From assembly GCA_965363755.1 (NCBI GenBank), contig CBDTVL010000109.1, forward strand, positions 1 through 12,299: a stretch of 12,299 nucleotides of DNA, in the 5' to 3' direction. The DNA is from JL08 sp965363755 (GTDB lineage: Bacteria > Pseudomonadota > Alphaproteobacteria > Rhodobacterales > Rhodobacteraceae). Made by a program: the position numbers and the translations under genes. The notes under the pieces were generated by a model, which searched no databases, was not told the DNA's origin, and was given only the letters and a program-made list of their open reading frames with translations. Shown here in pieces: positions 1 through 6,906 of this stretch (position 1 is the stretch's first letter; the number at the start of each line of letters is the position of its first letter).

Positions 1-587
1 CCCTCAACTCCGGTCCCCCGTCCTGTCCATCCGGTCGCATCACCGCCAAAAAGGGCAGCACAAATTGCCGCGGCGGAGGTTGTGTTGCCAATCCCCATTT
101 CGCCCGCGACTAACAGGTCAGCCTCTGGATCAACAGAGGCCCAGCCCGCACTGATGGCGGCAGCACATGCGACGTCTGTCATCGCCGGCACCTTGGTAAA
201 GTCGCCTGTCGGCTGATCCAAAGACAACGCGTGGACGTCCAGACGTGCGCCAAAGGTTTTGCAAAGCTGATTGATCGCGGCACCGCCGTGCTGAAAATTC
301 ATCACCATCTGCTCCGTCACTTCCGCCGGAAATGACGACACGCCTTGCGCAGCCACACCGTGATTGCCGGCAAAAACAACAACCTGAGGCGCGATCAGCG
401 TAGGTTTGGCAACACCACGCCAGCCAGCGTACCAGATCGCAAGATCTTCCAAACGGCCCAACGCGCCGGGAGGTTTGGTCAATTGTCCGTTGCGCGCTTG
501 TGCGTCAGCCATGGCCGCTGCATCCGGTTGCGGCGCGTCTTTCAGCGCTGTGCGAAATTCGTCGAGTGTGGCAAAGGCAGCGGTCAT
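1..587 (-). CDS. cobT: Nicotinate-nucleotide--dimethylbenzimidazole phosphoribosyltransferase, 3' end missing
   Basis: CobT transfers phosphoribose from nicotinate mononucleotide to 5,6-dimethylbenzimidazole, giving alpha-ribazole phosphate for the lower ligand of cobalamin in the cytoplasm. The ORF starts at an ATG (complement 585-587) and stays open for 195 codons to the left edge. The family is about 340 residues, so the C-terminal part, which carries the catalytic Glu, is outside. Family motifs visible are KPPGALGRLE (residues 38-47), FAGNHGVA (72-79), GEMGIGNTT (162-170) and a GRGTG near the edge (189-193). It diverges from cobS, whose product consumes the dephosphorylated CobT product. 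The identification is secure; only truncation by the window limits the entry. Confidence 0.95.
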   Translation of the reverse strand, partial: MTAAFATLDEFRTALKDAPQPDAAAMADAQARNGQLTKPPGALGRLEDLAIWYAGWRGVAKPTLIAPQVVVFAGNHGVAAQGVSSFPAEVTEQMVMNFQHGGAAINQLCKTFGARLDVHALSLDQPTGDFTKVPAMTDVACAAAISAGWASVDPEADLLVAGEMGIGNTTSAAAICAALFGGDATGWTGRGTGVE

Positions 588-597
588 AAAACCCTCA

Positions 598-626
598 TTG
601 CATATGTTTTGTCATGCGTGTTTAAC
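598..626 (+). promoter_or_regulatory. Possible cobS promoter in the cobT-cobS spacer
   Basis: The 79-bp spacer must hold the starts of both divergent genes unless transcription begins inside a gene. On the plus strand TTGCAT (598-603) and TTTAAC (621-626) are 17 bp apart, with the cobS ATG 40 bp downstream. The match to sigma-70 consensus is only partial (3/6 and 4/6), so this is a suggestion. No matching element was clear on the minus strand for cobT. Confidence 0.25.
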
Positions 627-666
627 CGATGACCTGTAGCCTGCAAGCAAAGAAAGACCTGATTAA

Positions 667-1434
667 ATGCGCGAAAACGAGACCGATGGCAGGTTCCGAA
701 AGATCGACATTGCCCTTGCTCTGTCGTTGCTGAGCCGCCTGCCGGTCGAAGCCTTCGTCAGTATCGCGCAAAAGGCGTGGGAGCGGCAGGCAAAAGCGGT
801 CTGGGCGTTTCCGCTGGTTGGCCTCCTGGTTGGAACAATTGCCGGGCTGGCTGGATGGCTCGCTCTCATTATCGGACTGCCCGCCCCGATCGCGGCGGGT
901 ATCGCGCTTGCTGTCATGATTGCCATAACCGGTGCGATGCACGAGGACGGGCTGGCTGATTGTGCCGACGGGTTTTGGGGTGGAAACTCGCCTGCGAGAC
1001 GGCTCGAAATCATGAAAGACAGCCATATCGGCGCATATGGCACGTTGGCGCTCTTGCTGGTCACTGGTTTGCGCTGGCTTGGATATGGATTGATTGTTGG
1101 CCAAGGAGCGGGCCCGTTTATTGCGGTTGCGGCACTCTCGCGCAGCATTATCCCCGCAGTGATGGTCGCGCTTCCGCACGCGCGTGGCGATGGGCTTTCG
1201 CAATCTGTCGGAAGGCCGTCCCGAGAAACTGCGGCAATTTCCGCAATGATCGGTCTGGTGATTGCGCTTTTCATGCTGGGTTGGAGCGCGGTCCCTGCAG
1301 CTGTCGCAGCTGCCACCGCCGGAGTTTGCGTCGGGACACTCGCCCGCGCCAAAATCGGAGGTCAGACCGGAGATGTTTTGGGTGCGGTTCAGCAAATTTC
1401 CGAAATAGCGATCATTCTGGTCTTGATCTCGTAG
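667..1434 (+). CDS. cobS: Adenosylcobinamide-GDP ribazoletransferase (cobalamin synthase)
   Basis: CobS is the membrane enzyme that joins adenosylcobinamide-GDP with alpha-ribazole (or its phosphate), the last assembly step of cobalamin. The 255-residue length is usual for the family. Signature segments are GAMHEDGLADCADGFWGG (89-106), whose acidic residues are typical of the metal/phosphate site, DSHIGAYG (118-125), and GGQTGDVLGA followed by E246 (231-246). Several hydrophobic stretches (about 43-70, 74-90, 126-145, 150-170, 188-222) fit a polytopic inner-membrane protein. The ATG at 667 follows a weak purine-rich AAAGAAAG element. It is divergent from cobT and convergent with carD. No terminator was seen on its own strand; the hairpin just downstream works on the opposite strand. 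Confidence 0.95.
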   Translation: MRENETDGRFRKIDIALALSLLSRLPVEAFVSIAQKAWERQAKAVWAFPLVGLLVGTIAGLAGWLALIIGLPAPIAAGIALAVMIAITGAMHEDGLADCADGFWGGNSPARRLEIMKDSHIGAYGTLALLLVTGLRWLGYGLIVGQGAGPFIAVAALSRSIIPAVMVALPHARGDGLSQSVGRPSRETAAISAMIGLVIALFMLGWSAVPAAVAAATAGVCVGTLARAKIGGQTGDVLGAVQQISEIAIILVLIS

Positions 1435-1449
1435 GCCACTGAACGGAAC

Positions 1450-1478
1450 AAAAAAAGGCCGCGCATTGCGGCACGGCC
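1450..1478 (-). terminator. Rho-independent terminator of carD
   Basis: Read on the minus strand, GGCCGTGC and GCGCGGCC form an 8-bp stem with one G-T wobble around a 6-nt loop (1457-1478), followed at once by seven Ts (1450-1456). On the plus strand the wobble becomes a C-A mismatch and no T run follows, so the element is directional. It lies 27 bp past the carD stop and separates carD from the convergent cobS. Confidence 0.9.
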
Positions 1479-1505
1479 AATTCATGTCATTTTCAGAAGA
1501 AGGAT

Positions 1506-2018
1506 TTAAGCGGCAACCCGGGAGATCAGCACATCGCCGACTTGTTTGGCCGCTGCAATTTCATCGCCACCGCTGACAGCCGCAACTTCGCGTGTCAGCC
1601 GCTCTAGTGCAGCTTCGTACAGCTGACGTTCCGAATAGCTTTGCTCGCGCTGATCATCGGTACGGTGCAGATCGCGCACGACCTCCGCAATCGCAATCAA
1701 ATCGCCAGAGTTGATTTTCTGTTCATATTCCTGCGCCCGGCGAGACCACATGGCACGTTTGACCTTGGCCTTGCCTCTCAGGGTTTTCATGGCATGTGTG
1801 ATCACGTCAGGCGAGCTGAGCGCGCGCATGCCAAAGGCGGTTGCCTTGTTGGTGGGAACCCGCAATGTCATCTTGTCTTTTTCAAACGAAACAACAAACA
1901 TCTCAAGCGTGAGGCCTGCTACTTCCTGCTCTTCAATCGAGATGATCTGGCCCACACCATGCGCCGGATAGACGACAAACTCATTGGGGCGAAAATCAAG
2001 CTTTCTGGTCTTAGTCAT
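1506..2018 (-). CDS. carD: CarD/CdnL family RNA polymerase-binding transcription factor
   Basis: CarD binds the RNA polymerase beta subunit and stabilises the open promoter complex; in alphaproteobacteria it supports transcription from many promoters, including rRNA promoters. The 170-residue protein has the N-terminal RNAP-interaction domain (about 9-65; FVVYPAHGVGQI at 14-25) and an alpha-helical C-terminal domain with the WSRR segment (91-94), whose Trp is the conserved residue that wedges into the -10 minor groove in studied homologues. An AAGGAA Shine-Dalgarno sequence lies about 7 nt before the ATG. It follows fdxA after a gap of about 290 bp that contains its own probable promoter, and ends in a strong terminator. 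Autoregulation is reported for Rhodobacter sphaeroides CarD; that it happens here is inference. Confidence 0.95.
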   Translation of the reverse strand: MTKTRKLDFRPNEFVVYPAHGVGQIISIEEQEVAGLTLEMFVVSFEKDKMTLRVPTNKATAFGMRALSSPDVITHAMKTLRGKAKVKRAMWSRRAQEYEQKINSGDLIAIAEVVRDLHRTDDQREQSYSERQLYEAALERLTREVAAVSGGDEIAAAKQVGDVLISRVAA

Positions 2019-2133
2019 TCAATGTTCCTTGCATGTGCAACCTTTGGCATATCTACCGCCGACAAAAATTCAGGCACGGGTCCATAGAATGCCCCATGTC
2101 TGTAGATCAGCCGAAAATTATTCCATCCCAGAG

Positions 2134-2151
2134 CCACCGCCGAAGCGATGG
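2134..2151 (-). promoter_or_regulatory. C(UUCG)G hairpin in the carD leader
   Basis: On the minus strand CCATCGC-TTCG-GCGGTGG forms a 7-bp stem with one G-T wobble, closed by C-G around a UUCG tetraloop, an exceptionally stable RNA hairpin type. In the plus-strand transcript the same position is a C-A mismatch, so pairing favours the carD-sense RNA. It lies 116 nt before the carD start and about 24 nt after the predicted transcription start. No T tract follows, so it is not an obvious terminator; transcript stabilisation or pausing are possible roles. Confidence 0.55.
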
Positions 2152-2181
2152 TATTAGGTCAGTGTCCTCATTTGTAACTGC

Positions 2182-2209
2182 AACATAACACAAACAACGA
2201 CTTTTTCAA
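2182..2209 (-). promoter_or_regulatory. Probable sigma-70 promoter for carD
   Basis: On the minus strand TTGAAA (2204-2209) and TATGTT (2182-2187) are separated by 16 bp in an AT-rich stretch; matches to consensus are 5/6 and 4/6. Transcription would begin near 2175, giving a leader of about 157 nt. The -10 hexamer ends in T (position -7), a base that many alphaproteobacterial promoters lack and that is associated with CarD-insensitive or CarD-repressed promoters in Rhodobacter. The rest of the fdxA-carD gap (2210-2311) holds an 8-bp palindrome TTACGTAA at 2228-2235 but no convincing gene and no clear fdxA terminator, so read-through from fdxA into carD is also possible. Confidence 0.5.
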
Positions 2210-2311
2210 AGTGTAGCAGATCCGACGTTACGTAAATCTTACAGTTTTAGGGGCTCAACGGTCCAAATCACCGCAACAATTGCTGGATCTAACCCCACTA
2301 TGGCGATTCTG

Positions 2312-2650
2312 TTACCCGCCTTCGCCCGCAGCTTCCGAGAAGTATTTCTCGAGCTTTCCAGTCTCACCGTCACGTTCTTCTGCATCTGGCAGCTGGTCTT
2401 TCTTGGTTATGATCACCGGCCACATCTCAGAATATTTTCGGTTGAATTCGACCCATTTTTCCATGTCCGGTTCGGTATCGGGGCGGATCGCATCAGCCGG
2501 GCATTCCGGTTCACATACGCCGCAATCGATGCATTCATCGGGATGAATCACCAGCATGTTCTCGCCTTCGTAAAAGCAGTCCACAGGGCACACCTCGACG
2601 CAGTCGGTGTACTTGCAGGCGATGCAACTGTCGTTGACGATATAGGTCAT
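2312..2650 (-). CDS. fdxA: Seven-iron ferredoxin ([3Fe-4S][4Fe-4S])
   Basis: A small cytoplasmic electron carrier of the Azotobacter FdI / FdxA type, 112 residues against about 107 in the classic protein. Cysteines follow the FdI pattern: C9, C17 and C50 fit the 3Fe cluster and C21, C40, C43 and C46 the 4Fe cluster; C12 and C25 are the extra conserved cysteines. The long C-terminal part (about 60-112), with WPVI and KKDQLPDAEERDG, is also typical of this family. It lies 52 bp after the S4 gene in the same direction and probably belongs to its transcription unit. Its redox partner cannot be read from the context; the fdxA-carD adjacency is common in alphaproteobacteria. Confidence 0.95.
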   Translation of the reverse strand: MTYIVNDSCIACKYTDCVEVCPVDCFYEGENMLVIHPDECIDCGVCEPECPADAIRPDTEPDMEKWVEFNRKYSEMWPVIITKKDQLPDAEERDGETGKLEKYFSEAAGEGG

Positions 2651-2702
2651 GTCCGGTCTTCTTTTACTCAGGTATAGCGGCTAGCTAATTCAGCAAGCGC
2701 CA

Positions 2703-3104
2703 TCAATCAAGGTTCCGCGCGCGAGAAAGATCAGTTTGGCGGCGGTCACGTTTGGTTGGCCGCCCTTTTCCTTCAAATCGAGGATTGGGCGCAACGATGT
2801 CCTTTTCCTGAGCCGGGTCACGGGGCAACGGTGGGTCCAGATCGGTATAGAGCGATTGTGCTTCTGGCGCCGGGCCACGCCGCAGACCCAACGCATCAAT
2901 CCGGATCACCCGAATGTCATCCCCCTGCGCAAATGTTAACACATCCGCAGGCCCCACCATCTGAGCCGCTTTTCCCGCCTTGATGCTGTTGACCCGCACA
3001 TGACCTGAAATCACGGTTTTTGCCGCAAGTGTCCGCGTTTTGAAAAACCGGGCTTGCCATAGCCACTTGTCCAGACGCTGTTTTCCCGTCGCCTCTGCCC
3101 CCAA
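2703..3104 (-). CDS. Hsp15-like S4-domain RNA-binding protein (TTG start)
   Basis: Proteins of this type bind structured RNA through an S4 domain; E. coli Hsp15 (HslR), also 133 residues, binds free 50S subunits carrying a stalled nascent chain. Here the S4 domain begins at RLDKWLWQARFFKTR (10-24) and runs to about residue 70; a basic tail with GKGRPTKRDRR (112-122) follows, as in Hsp15-like proteins. The start is a TTG placed directly after the TAG of the helicase gene in the same frame. No other standard start precedes the S4 domain, so TTG is the best choice; an AAGGA lies 10 nt upstream inside the helicase end. Tight coupling to the helicase suggests shared regulation and perhaps a shared RNA substrate; that functional link is inference. 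Confidence 0.88.
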   Translation of the reverse strand: MGAEATGKQRLDKWLWQARFFKTRTLAAKTVISGHVRVNSIKAGKAAQMVGPADVLTFAQGDDIRVIRIDALGLRRGPAPEAQSLYTDLDPPLPRDPAQEKDIVAPNPRFEGKGRPTKRDRRQTDLSRARNLD

Positions 3105-5954
3105 CTAGGTTTTATCCTTCAGCCCCATGAGGGCAGCGGCAAAAGGATTGTCGGGGTCGATCTGCTTTTCCGGCTTGGGCGGTCGAGCCTGATACTTCTG
3201 GGCCCCCTTGTCTTGCCCCTGTGCTTTGCCCTGATCGCGGCGCTGTCCGCCCTTCTTGCTCGGTGGCTTGGCTTTGCCGCGAGTGTTGCCATCGCGCTGT
3301 CCGCCATGGGTCCGGGCAGGACGATTACCACCCCATTTGAAGGTGTAGAAGACCTCGATCTCAGGCTCTGCTTTGATGTGCTCCGTTCCGTCTGATGCAG
3401 ACGGCATCTCAATTGCTGCATCCGCAACGACGTCGCCCGGCGTCTCAACGTGATTCTCTGCTGGTGCGTCAGCAGGGTCTTCAGCGGGCACCGTTGGCGG
3501 AGTTTGATCCAGCTCAGAATGGGCAGCGTCTTGAGAGACCTCTGCCTCTGCTCCTACTGCGGCTGCTTCAGTGGCTTTGACTTTCGCACGCTCGCCTTTG
3601 ACGGCGCTGTATCCAAGCCCGGTCATCAAATCCGAAAATTGCTCGAGCGTCATACCGGTAATGGAAAGCATATCCGCTTTGGCTTCAAAACCACCACGGC
3701 TGTCTTCGGTACGCAGCATGTCCGCCAGCCGCTCCAGCATATCGATCCGAATCGCACGGGTGGCTCCAGCACGATAGCCGCACATCGCATGATAGCCCTG
3801 AGGCGCGGCATCATCCACTGGAACAGTGACCAGACCGGGCGGCGGTGCTTCGGGAAATTCCTGAAGATTGCGGGCCAGTGACCACAGCACAAGTCGCAGC
3901 CGGGTTGGCGCCGGCTTGAGCAGCAAAGGCATAAATATCGTAAACTGACCAAAGCGAATACCGTGTTTGCGCAGCGCCCCACGCGCGTCTTGGTCCAGCG
4001 CCTTGACTTCGTCAGCCACATCACCCCGGGTCAGAATGCCCAGCGCTTCGACCATGCGAAACGCAAAGCCGCGGGCCGGTCCGGTCAACTCTTCATCGCG
4101 TGAAAGCAGCAACAGTGGCTCAAACAAAGCCGCGATCTTGCGGTCAATGAAATGCTGCAATCGCCGCTGCACTTTTTGGGCAACATCCGCGCCAGCGGCG
4201 TCATCCACAAACACTTCGACCTGCGGCTTAAGCGGATCCGCACCTTTGACCAGCTTGCCAACCGCATGGCTGCCCCACATCAGGCCGCCCTGTTCGGTAA
4301 AGTCGATTTCTGTATCAGGTGCATTGTAAAACCGGTCGGCACGCAGATGAAATTGCGGCGCAAGCGCCTGTAATGACGCAGCTTTCAACGTCTTGGCCTC
4401 TGTGCCGGCAGCACTTTTGTCCGGGGAAAACCGGAACCCTTCTAACCGTCCGACGAATTCGCCTTCGACAGTTACGTCACCTTTGTCGTTCACATCGGCC
4501 AAGAGGGCCTCCTTTTGGTTGAGTCGGCGCAACAAAACCGAAGTGCGCCGATCCACGAATCTTTGGGTCAGGCGCTCGTGTAGCGCATCTGACAGTCTGT
4601 CTTCTACAGCGCGTGCCGTTGCGCGCCAATGACTTTCATCACGAGTCCAACCCTTGCGCTGTGCGACATATGTCCATGTGCGGATAAAAGCCAGTCTTTT
4701 AGACAGGGCATCAATATCACCATCTGTTCGATCAATCCGTTGAATTTGTTGCGCCAACCAGTCATCCGGCAGACCACCGGACTGGTGCAGGTAGACAAAA
4801 ATAACTTCTAGCAGGCTCGCATGTTCGGCATGGCTGATTCCGCGAAAATCGGGAATGCGGCAGACATCCCAGAGCAGCCCCACTGAGGGCCCATCACTGG
4901 CGCGTGCCGCCACCTCAGCCACCTGCCCCAGAGTCTTCAGCGCGTTAAGATCATCCGCATCGCGTGCTTTGATCAGAATCTCATCTGTTGGTGCGGTTTC
5001 GAGCGATCCAATCAACGCGTCAATACTGCCAAATTGCAGCGTCGAATTGCGCCAGTTCAGCTTGCGTAACGGCGCAAACCGATGATCGGTGATCGCTTCG
5101 GCAACTTCATCACTCAGCGGAGAGGCCTCGCCGGTTACACCAAAACTGCCGTTGGACATGCCGCGCCCGGCGCGTCCGGCGATCTGTGCCAACTCATTTG
5201 GGGCCAAAGGGCGCATGCGCCGACCATCAAACTTGCTCAGCGCAGAAAACGCCACGTGATTGATATCCAGATTCAGCCCCATCCCGATGGCATCTGTTGC
5301 CACCAGAAAATCGACATCGCCATTCTGATACAGTTCGACCTGTGCGTTACGCGCACGCGGCGAAAGCGCACCCATCACCACGGCAGCACCGCCTTTTTGC
5401 CGGCGAATCAATTCTGCAATCGCGTAGACGTTTTCAACTGAAAACCCGACTATCGCGCTGCGGGGTTTCATTCTGCTGATCTTTTTGGCACCGCTGTAGC
5501 TTAGCTGGGACATCCGCTTGCGATGGACAAACTGCGCCTCGGGCACCAGTTCCGCGATCGGCCCACGCATGGTATCCGACCCCAAAAACAACGTCTCATG
5601 AAGTCCACGTGCCCGCAGCAAACGGTCGGTGAAAACATGACCGCGTTCCGGATCCGCACAGAGCTGAATTTCGTCAACGGCAAGGAAATCACATCCCATG
5701 CCCTGAGGCATCGCCTCGACCGTACACACCCAGTATTTGCTGCGGGGAGGCACGATACGTTCCTCACCAGTGACCAGAGCCACCACAGACGGTCCGCGCA
5801 CTGCAACAACCTTGTCATAGACTTCACGCGCCAGCAGGCGCAGCGGCAGGCCTATGACACCGGTGCGATGGCCCAGCATACGTTCAATTGCGTAATGCGT
5901 TTTGCCTGTATTGGTCGGACCCAAAACGGCCACAACCCGCGACGGTGATGTCAC
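3105..5954 (-). CDS. Suv3-like superfamily 2 RNA helicase
   Basis: An ATP-dependent DExH/D-box helicase resembling mitochondrial Suv3, the degradosome helicase that unwinds RNA. The 949-residue protein shows Walker A GPTNTGKT (12-19), TGEER (62-66), DEIQ as the Walker B box (94-97, the Suv3 variant), DAIGMGLN (221-228) and motif VI QIAGRAGRG (257-265). The helicase core occupies about 1-330 and a long middle region follows. Residues 795-867 are Ala/Glu/Asp/Pro-rich and probably disordered; 868-949 are rich in Gly, Lys, Arg and Gln, a likely RNA-binding tail. The start is a GTG with a strong GAGGGGG 7 nt upstream. It lies 30 bp after the TPR gene and touches the S4 gene. Its in vivo substrate in bacteria is not established. 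Confidence 0.9.
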   Translation of the reverse strand: MTSPSRVVAVLGPTNTGKTHYAIERMLGHRTGVIGLPLRLLAREVYDKVVAVRGPSVVALVTGEERIVPPRSKYWVCTVEAMPQGMGCDFLAVDEIQLCADPERGHVFTDRLLRARGLHETLFLGSDTMRGPIAELVPEAQFVHRKRMSQLSYSGAKKISRMKPRSAIVGFSVENVYAIAELIRRQKGGAAVVMGALSPRARNAQVELYQNGDVDFLVATDAIGMGLNLDINHVAFSALSKFDGRRMRPLAPNELAQIAGRAGRGMSNGSFGVTGEASPLSDEVAEAITDHRFAPLRKLNWRNSTLQFGSIDALIGSLETAPTDEILIKARDADDLNALKTLGQVAEVAARASDGPSVGLLWDVCRIPDFRGISHAEHASLLEVIFVYLHQSGGLPDDWLAQQIQRIDRTDGDIDALSKRLAFIRTWTYVAQRKGWTRDESHWRATARAVEDRLSDALHERLTQRFVDRRTSVLLRRLNQKEALLADVNDKGDVTVEGEFVGRLEGFRFSPDKSAAGTEAKTLKAASLQALAPQFHLRADRFYNAPDTEIDFTEQGGLMWGSHAVGKLVKGADPLKPQVEVFVDDAAGADVAQKVQRRLQHFIDRKIAALFEPLLLLSRDEELTGPARGFAFRMVEALGILTRGDVADEVKALDQDARGALRKHGIRFGQFTIFMPLLLKPAPTRLRLVLWSLARNLQEFPEAPPPGLVTVPVDDAAPQGYHAMCGYRAGATRAIRIDMLERLADMLRTEDSRGGFEAKADMLSITGMTLEQFSDLMTGLGYSAVKGERAKVKATEAAAVGAEAEVSQDAAHSELDQTPPTVPAEDPADAPAENHVETPGDVVADAAIEMPSASDGTEHIKAEPEIEVFYTFKWGGNRPARTHGGQRDGNTRGKAKPPSKKGGQRRDQGKAQGQDKGAQKYQARPPKPEKQIDPDNPFAAALMGLKDKT

Positions 5955-5984
5955 TTAAATGCCCCCTCGCGGACGAATCGATGA

Positions 5985-6542
5985 TTACAAAGACTGGCCC
6001 ACTACGTCACGCTCTAACCGCTCAAGCGCGTTGGATACTTCGCTGTGGTTTGGATGTATAGCGCGAACACGGGTGTACGCATCATAAGCCCGTTCCGTGT
6101 CCCCAAATTCCTCCAGCAAGACAGCAAGACCAAAAATTGCGTTGTAATTGTTCGGATTTAGTCTCAGCGCCGTCTCAAGATCAGCCAGTGCGGGGCCGTA
6201 AAGGTCTGACAGGTAATAGGCTGTCGCACGCAAATGCCAGCCCTCGGGAAAATCCGGTGCATGATCCGTCAGCGCCGTCAAATGTTCGATGGCCGCGCCA
6301 TAGTCTTCGACTTCCAATGCATCACGGCCCCGTTTCAGCAGAAGATCCATCGACGCCGATCCGGTTTTGGACCATTCCGCCTGAACAGCGCGCTCCAGCA
6401 TTGTGGCCTGTGCGGGCTCCGCCTCTTTGAGCTTTAGCAGCAAATCCTCGACACTCTCTGCCGCCTGCAAAGGTAAGGAAAATATGACTGGCAGCACAAG
6501 TGCCGCAACGATACATTTGAGGTTGATCAGTTTGATGCCCAT
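5985..6542 (-). CDS. Exported tetratricopeptide repeat protein
   Basis: A 185-residue protein with a predicted Sec signal peptide: basic N-terminus, hydrophobic core IVAALVLPVIFSLP (11-24) and a likely cut after LQA (about residue 27). The mature part contains about three TPR-like helix pairs, near 65-98, 99-132 (typical ending ALRLNPNN) and 133-166, ending in a short charged tail. TPR repeats mediate protein-protein contacts, so this is probably a periplasmic adaptor; no enzymatic motif is seen. The frame is open for 125 more codons upstream, but those are antisense to the SCP2 gene and look nothing like a protein start, so the ATG before the signal peptide is chosen, although its Shine-Dalgarno sequence is poor. 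An ATG 33 nt further upstream is a less likely alternative. It is the first gene of the minus-strand block. Confidence 0.8.
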   Translation of the reverse strand: MGIKLINLKCIVAALVLPVIFSLPLQAAESVEDLLLKLKEAEPAQATMLERAVQAEWSKTGSASMDLLLKRGRDALEVEDYGAAIEHLTALTDHAPDFPEGWHLRATAYYLSDLYGPALADLETALRLNPNNYNAIFGLAVLLEEFGDTERAYDAYTRVRAIHPNHSEVSNALERLERDVVGQSL

Positions 6543-6615
6543 AACGAGTTTAATGTAGCGCGCGCGCAGCCACATTTCCAGATGTCTGTGCGCCCTTGTG
6601 ATGGGAAAGAGAAAA

Positions 6616-6906
6616 ATGAGCGATGTGATTGAACAGGCCGTGGCCATTCTGAACGAAAAACTTTCAGGCGCAGATATTGAAGGCAGCGCCAAATTCAGCA
6701 TTGAGGGCGAAGGCGCCATTGTCATGGACGCTAACGGTGCGCGGGCGGGTGACGATGACACGGACGTCACGCTAAGTGCGGATGCAGACACCTTCAGGTC
6801 CATCCTTGATGGCGACATTAACCCGACAAGTGCCTTTATGACGGGCAAGCTGACGGTAGATGGCGATATGGGCATGGCAATGAAACTGGCGTCAGCGCTG
6901 GCCTGA
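6616..6906 (+). CDS. SCP2 sterol-binding domain protein
   Basis: A 96-residue stand-alone SCP2 (sterol carrier protein 2) domain, a small soluble fold with a hydrophobic tunnel that binds lipids or fatty acyl chains. Typical features are the amphipathic N-terminal helix (SDVIEQAVAILNEKL), the strand region FSIEGEGAIVMD, the DVTLSADADTF segment and the C-terminal GKLTVDGDMGMAMKLASAL. The ATG at 6616 is preferred over an in-frame GTG-ATG pair 15-18 bp upstream, because it matches the family's MSDVI-type start and is preceded by GGAAAGAG. Its TGA overlaps the next ATG by one base, so translation of the hydrolase is probably coupled. The 73-bp spacer to the divergent TPR gene must hold promoters, but none was clear. 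The ligand is unknown. Confidence 0.88.
   Translation: MSDVIEQAVAILNEKLSGADIEGSAKFSIEGEGAIVMDANGARAGDDDTDVTLSADADTFRSILDGDINPTSAFMTGKLTVDGDMGMAMKLASALA

Noticed and set aside
622..1485. 287-residue open frame antisense to cobS
   Set aside because: It mirrors cobS, is rich in Arg, Ser, Asn and Asp with no recognisable domain, and cobS is certain from its motifs.
2096..2188. 30-codon plus-strand ORF in the fdxA-carD gap
   Set aside because: No ribosome-binding site, no recognisable family, and it overlaps the leader hairpin and promoter of carD on the other strand.
2240..2311. Possible fdxA terminator or small structured RNA just after fdxA
   Set aside because: GGGG and CCCC ends can pair across a long interrupted fold, but the inner stems are weak and no T tract follows.
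6557..6566. Alternating GC run in the TPR-SCP2 spacer
   Set aside because: Ten bases of alternating GC are common by chance in this base composition and nothing else supports a function.
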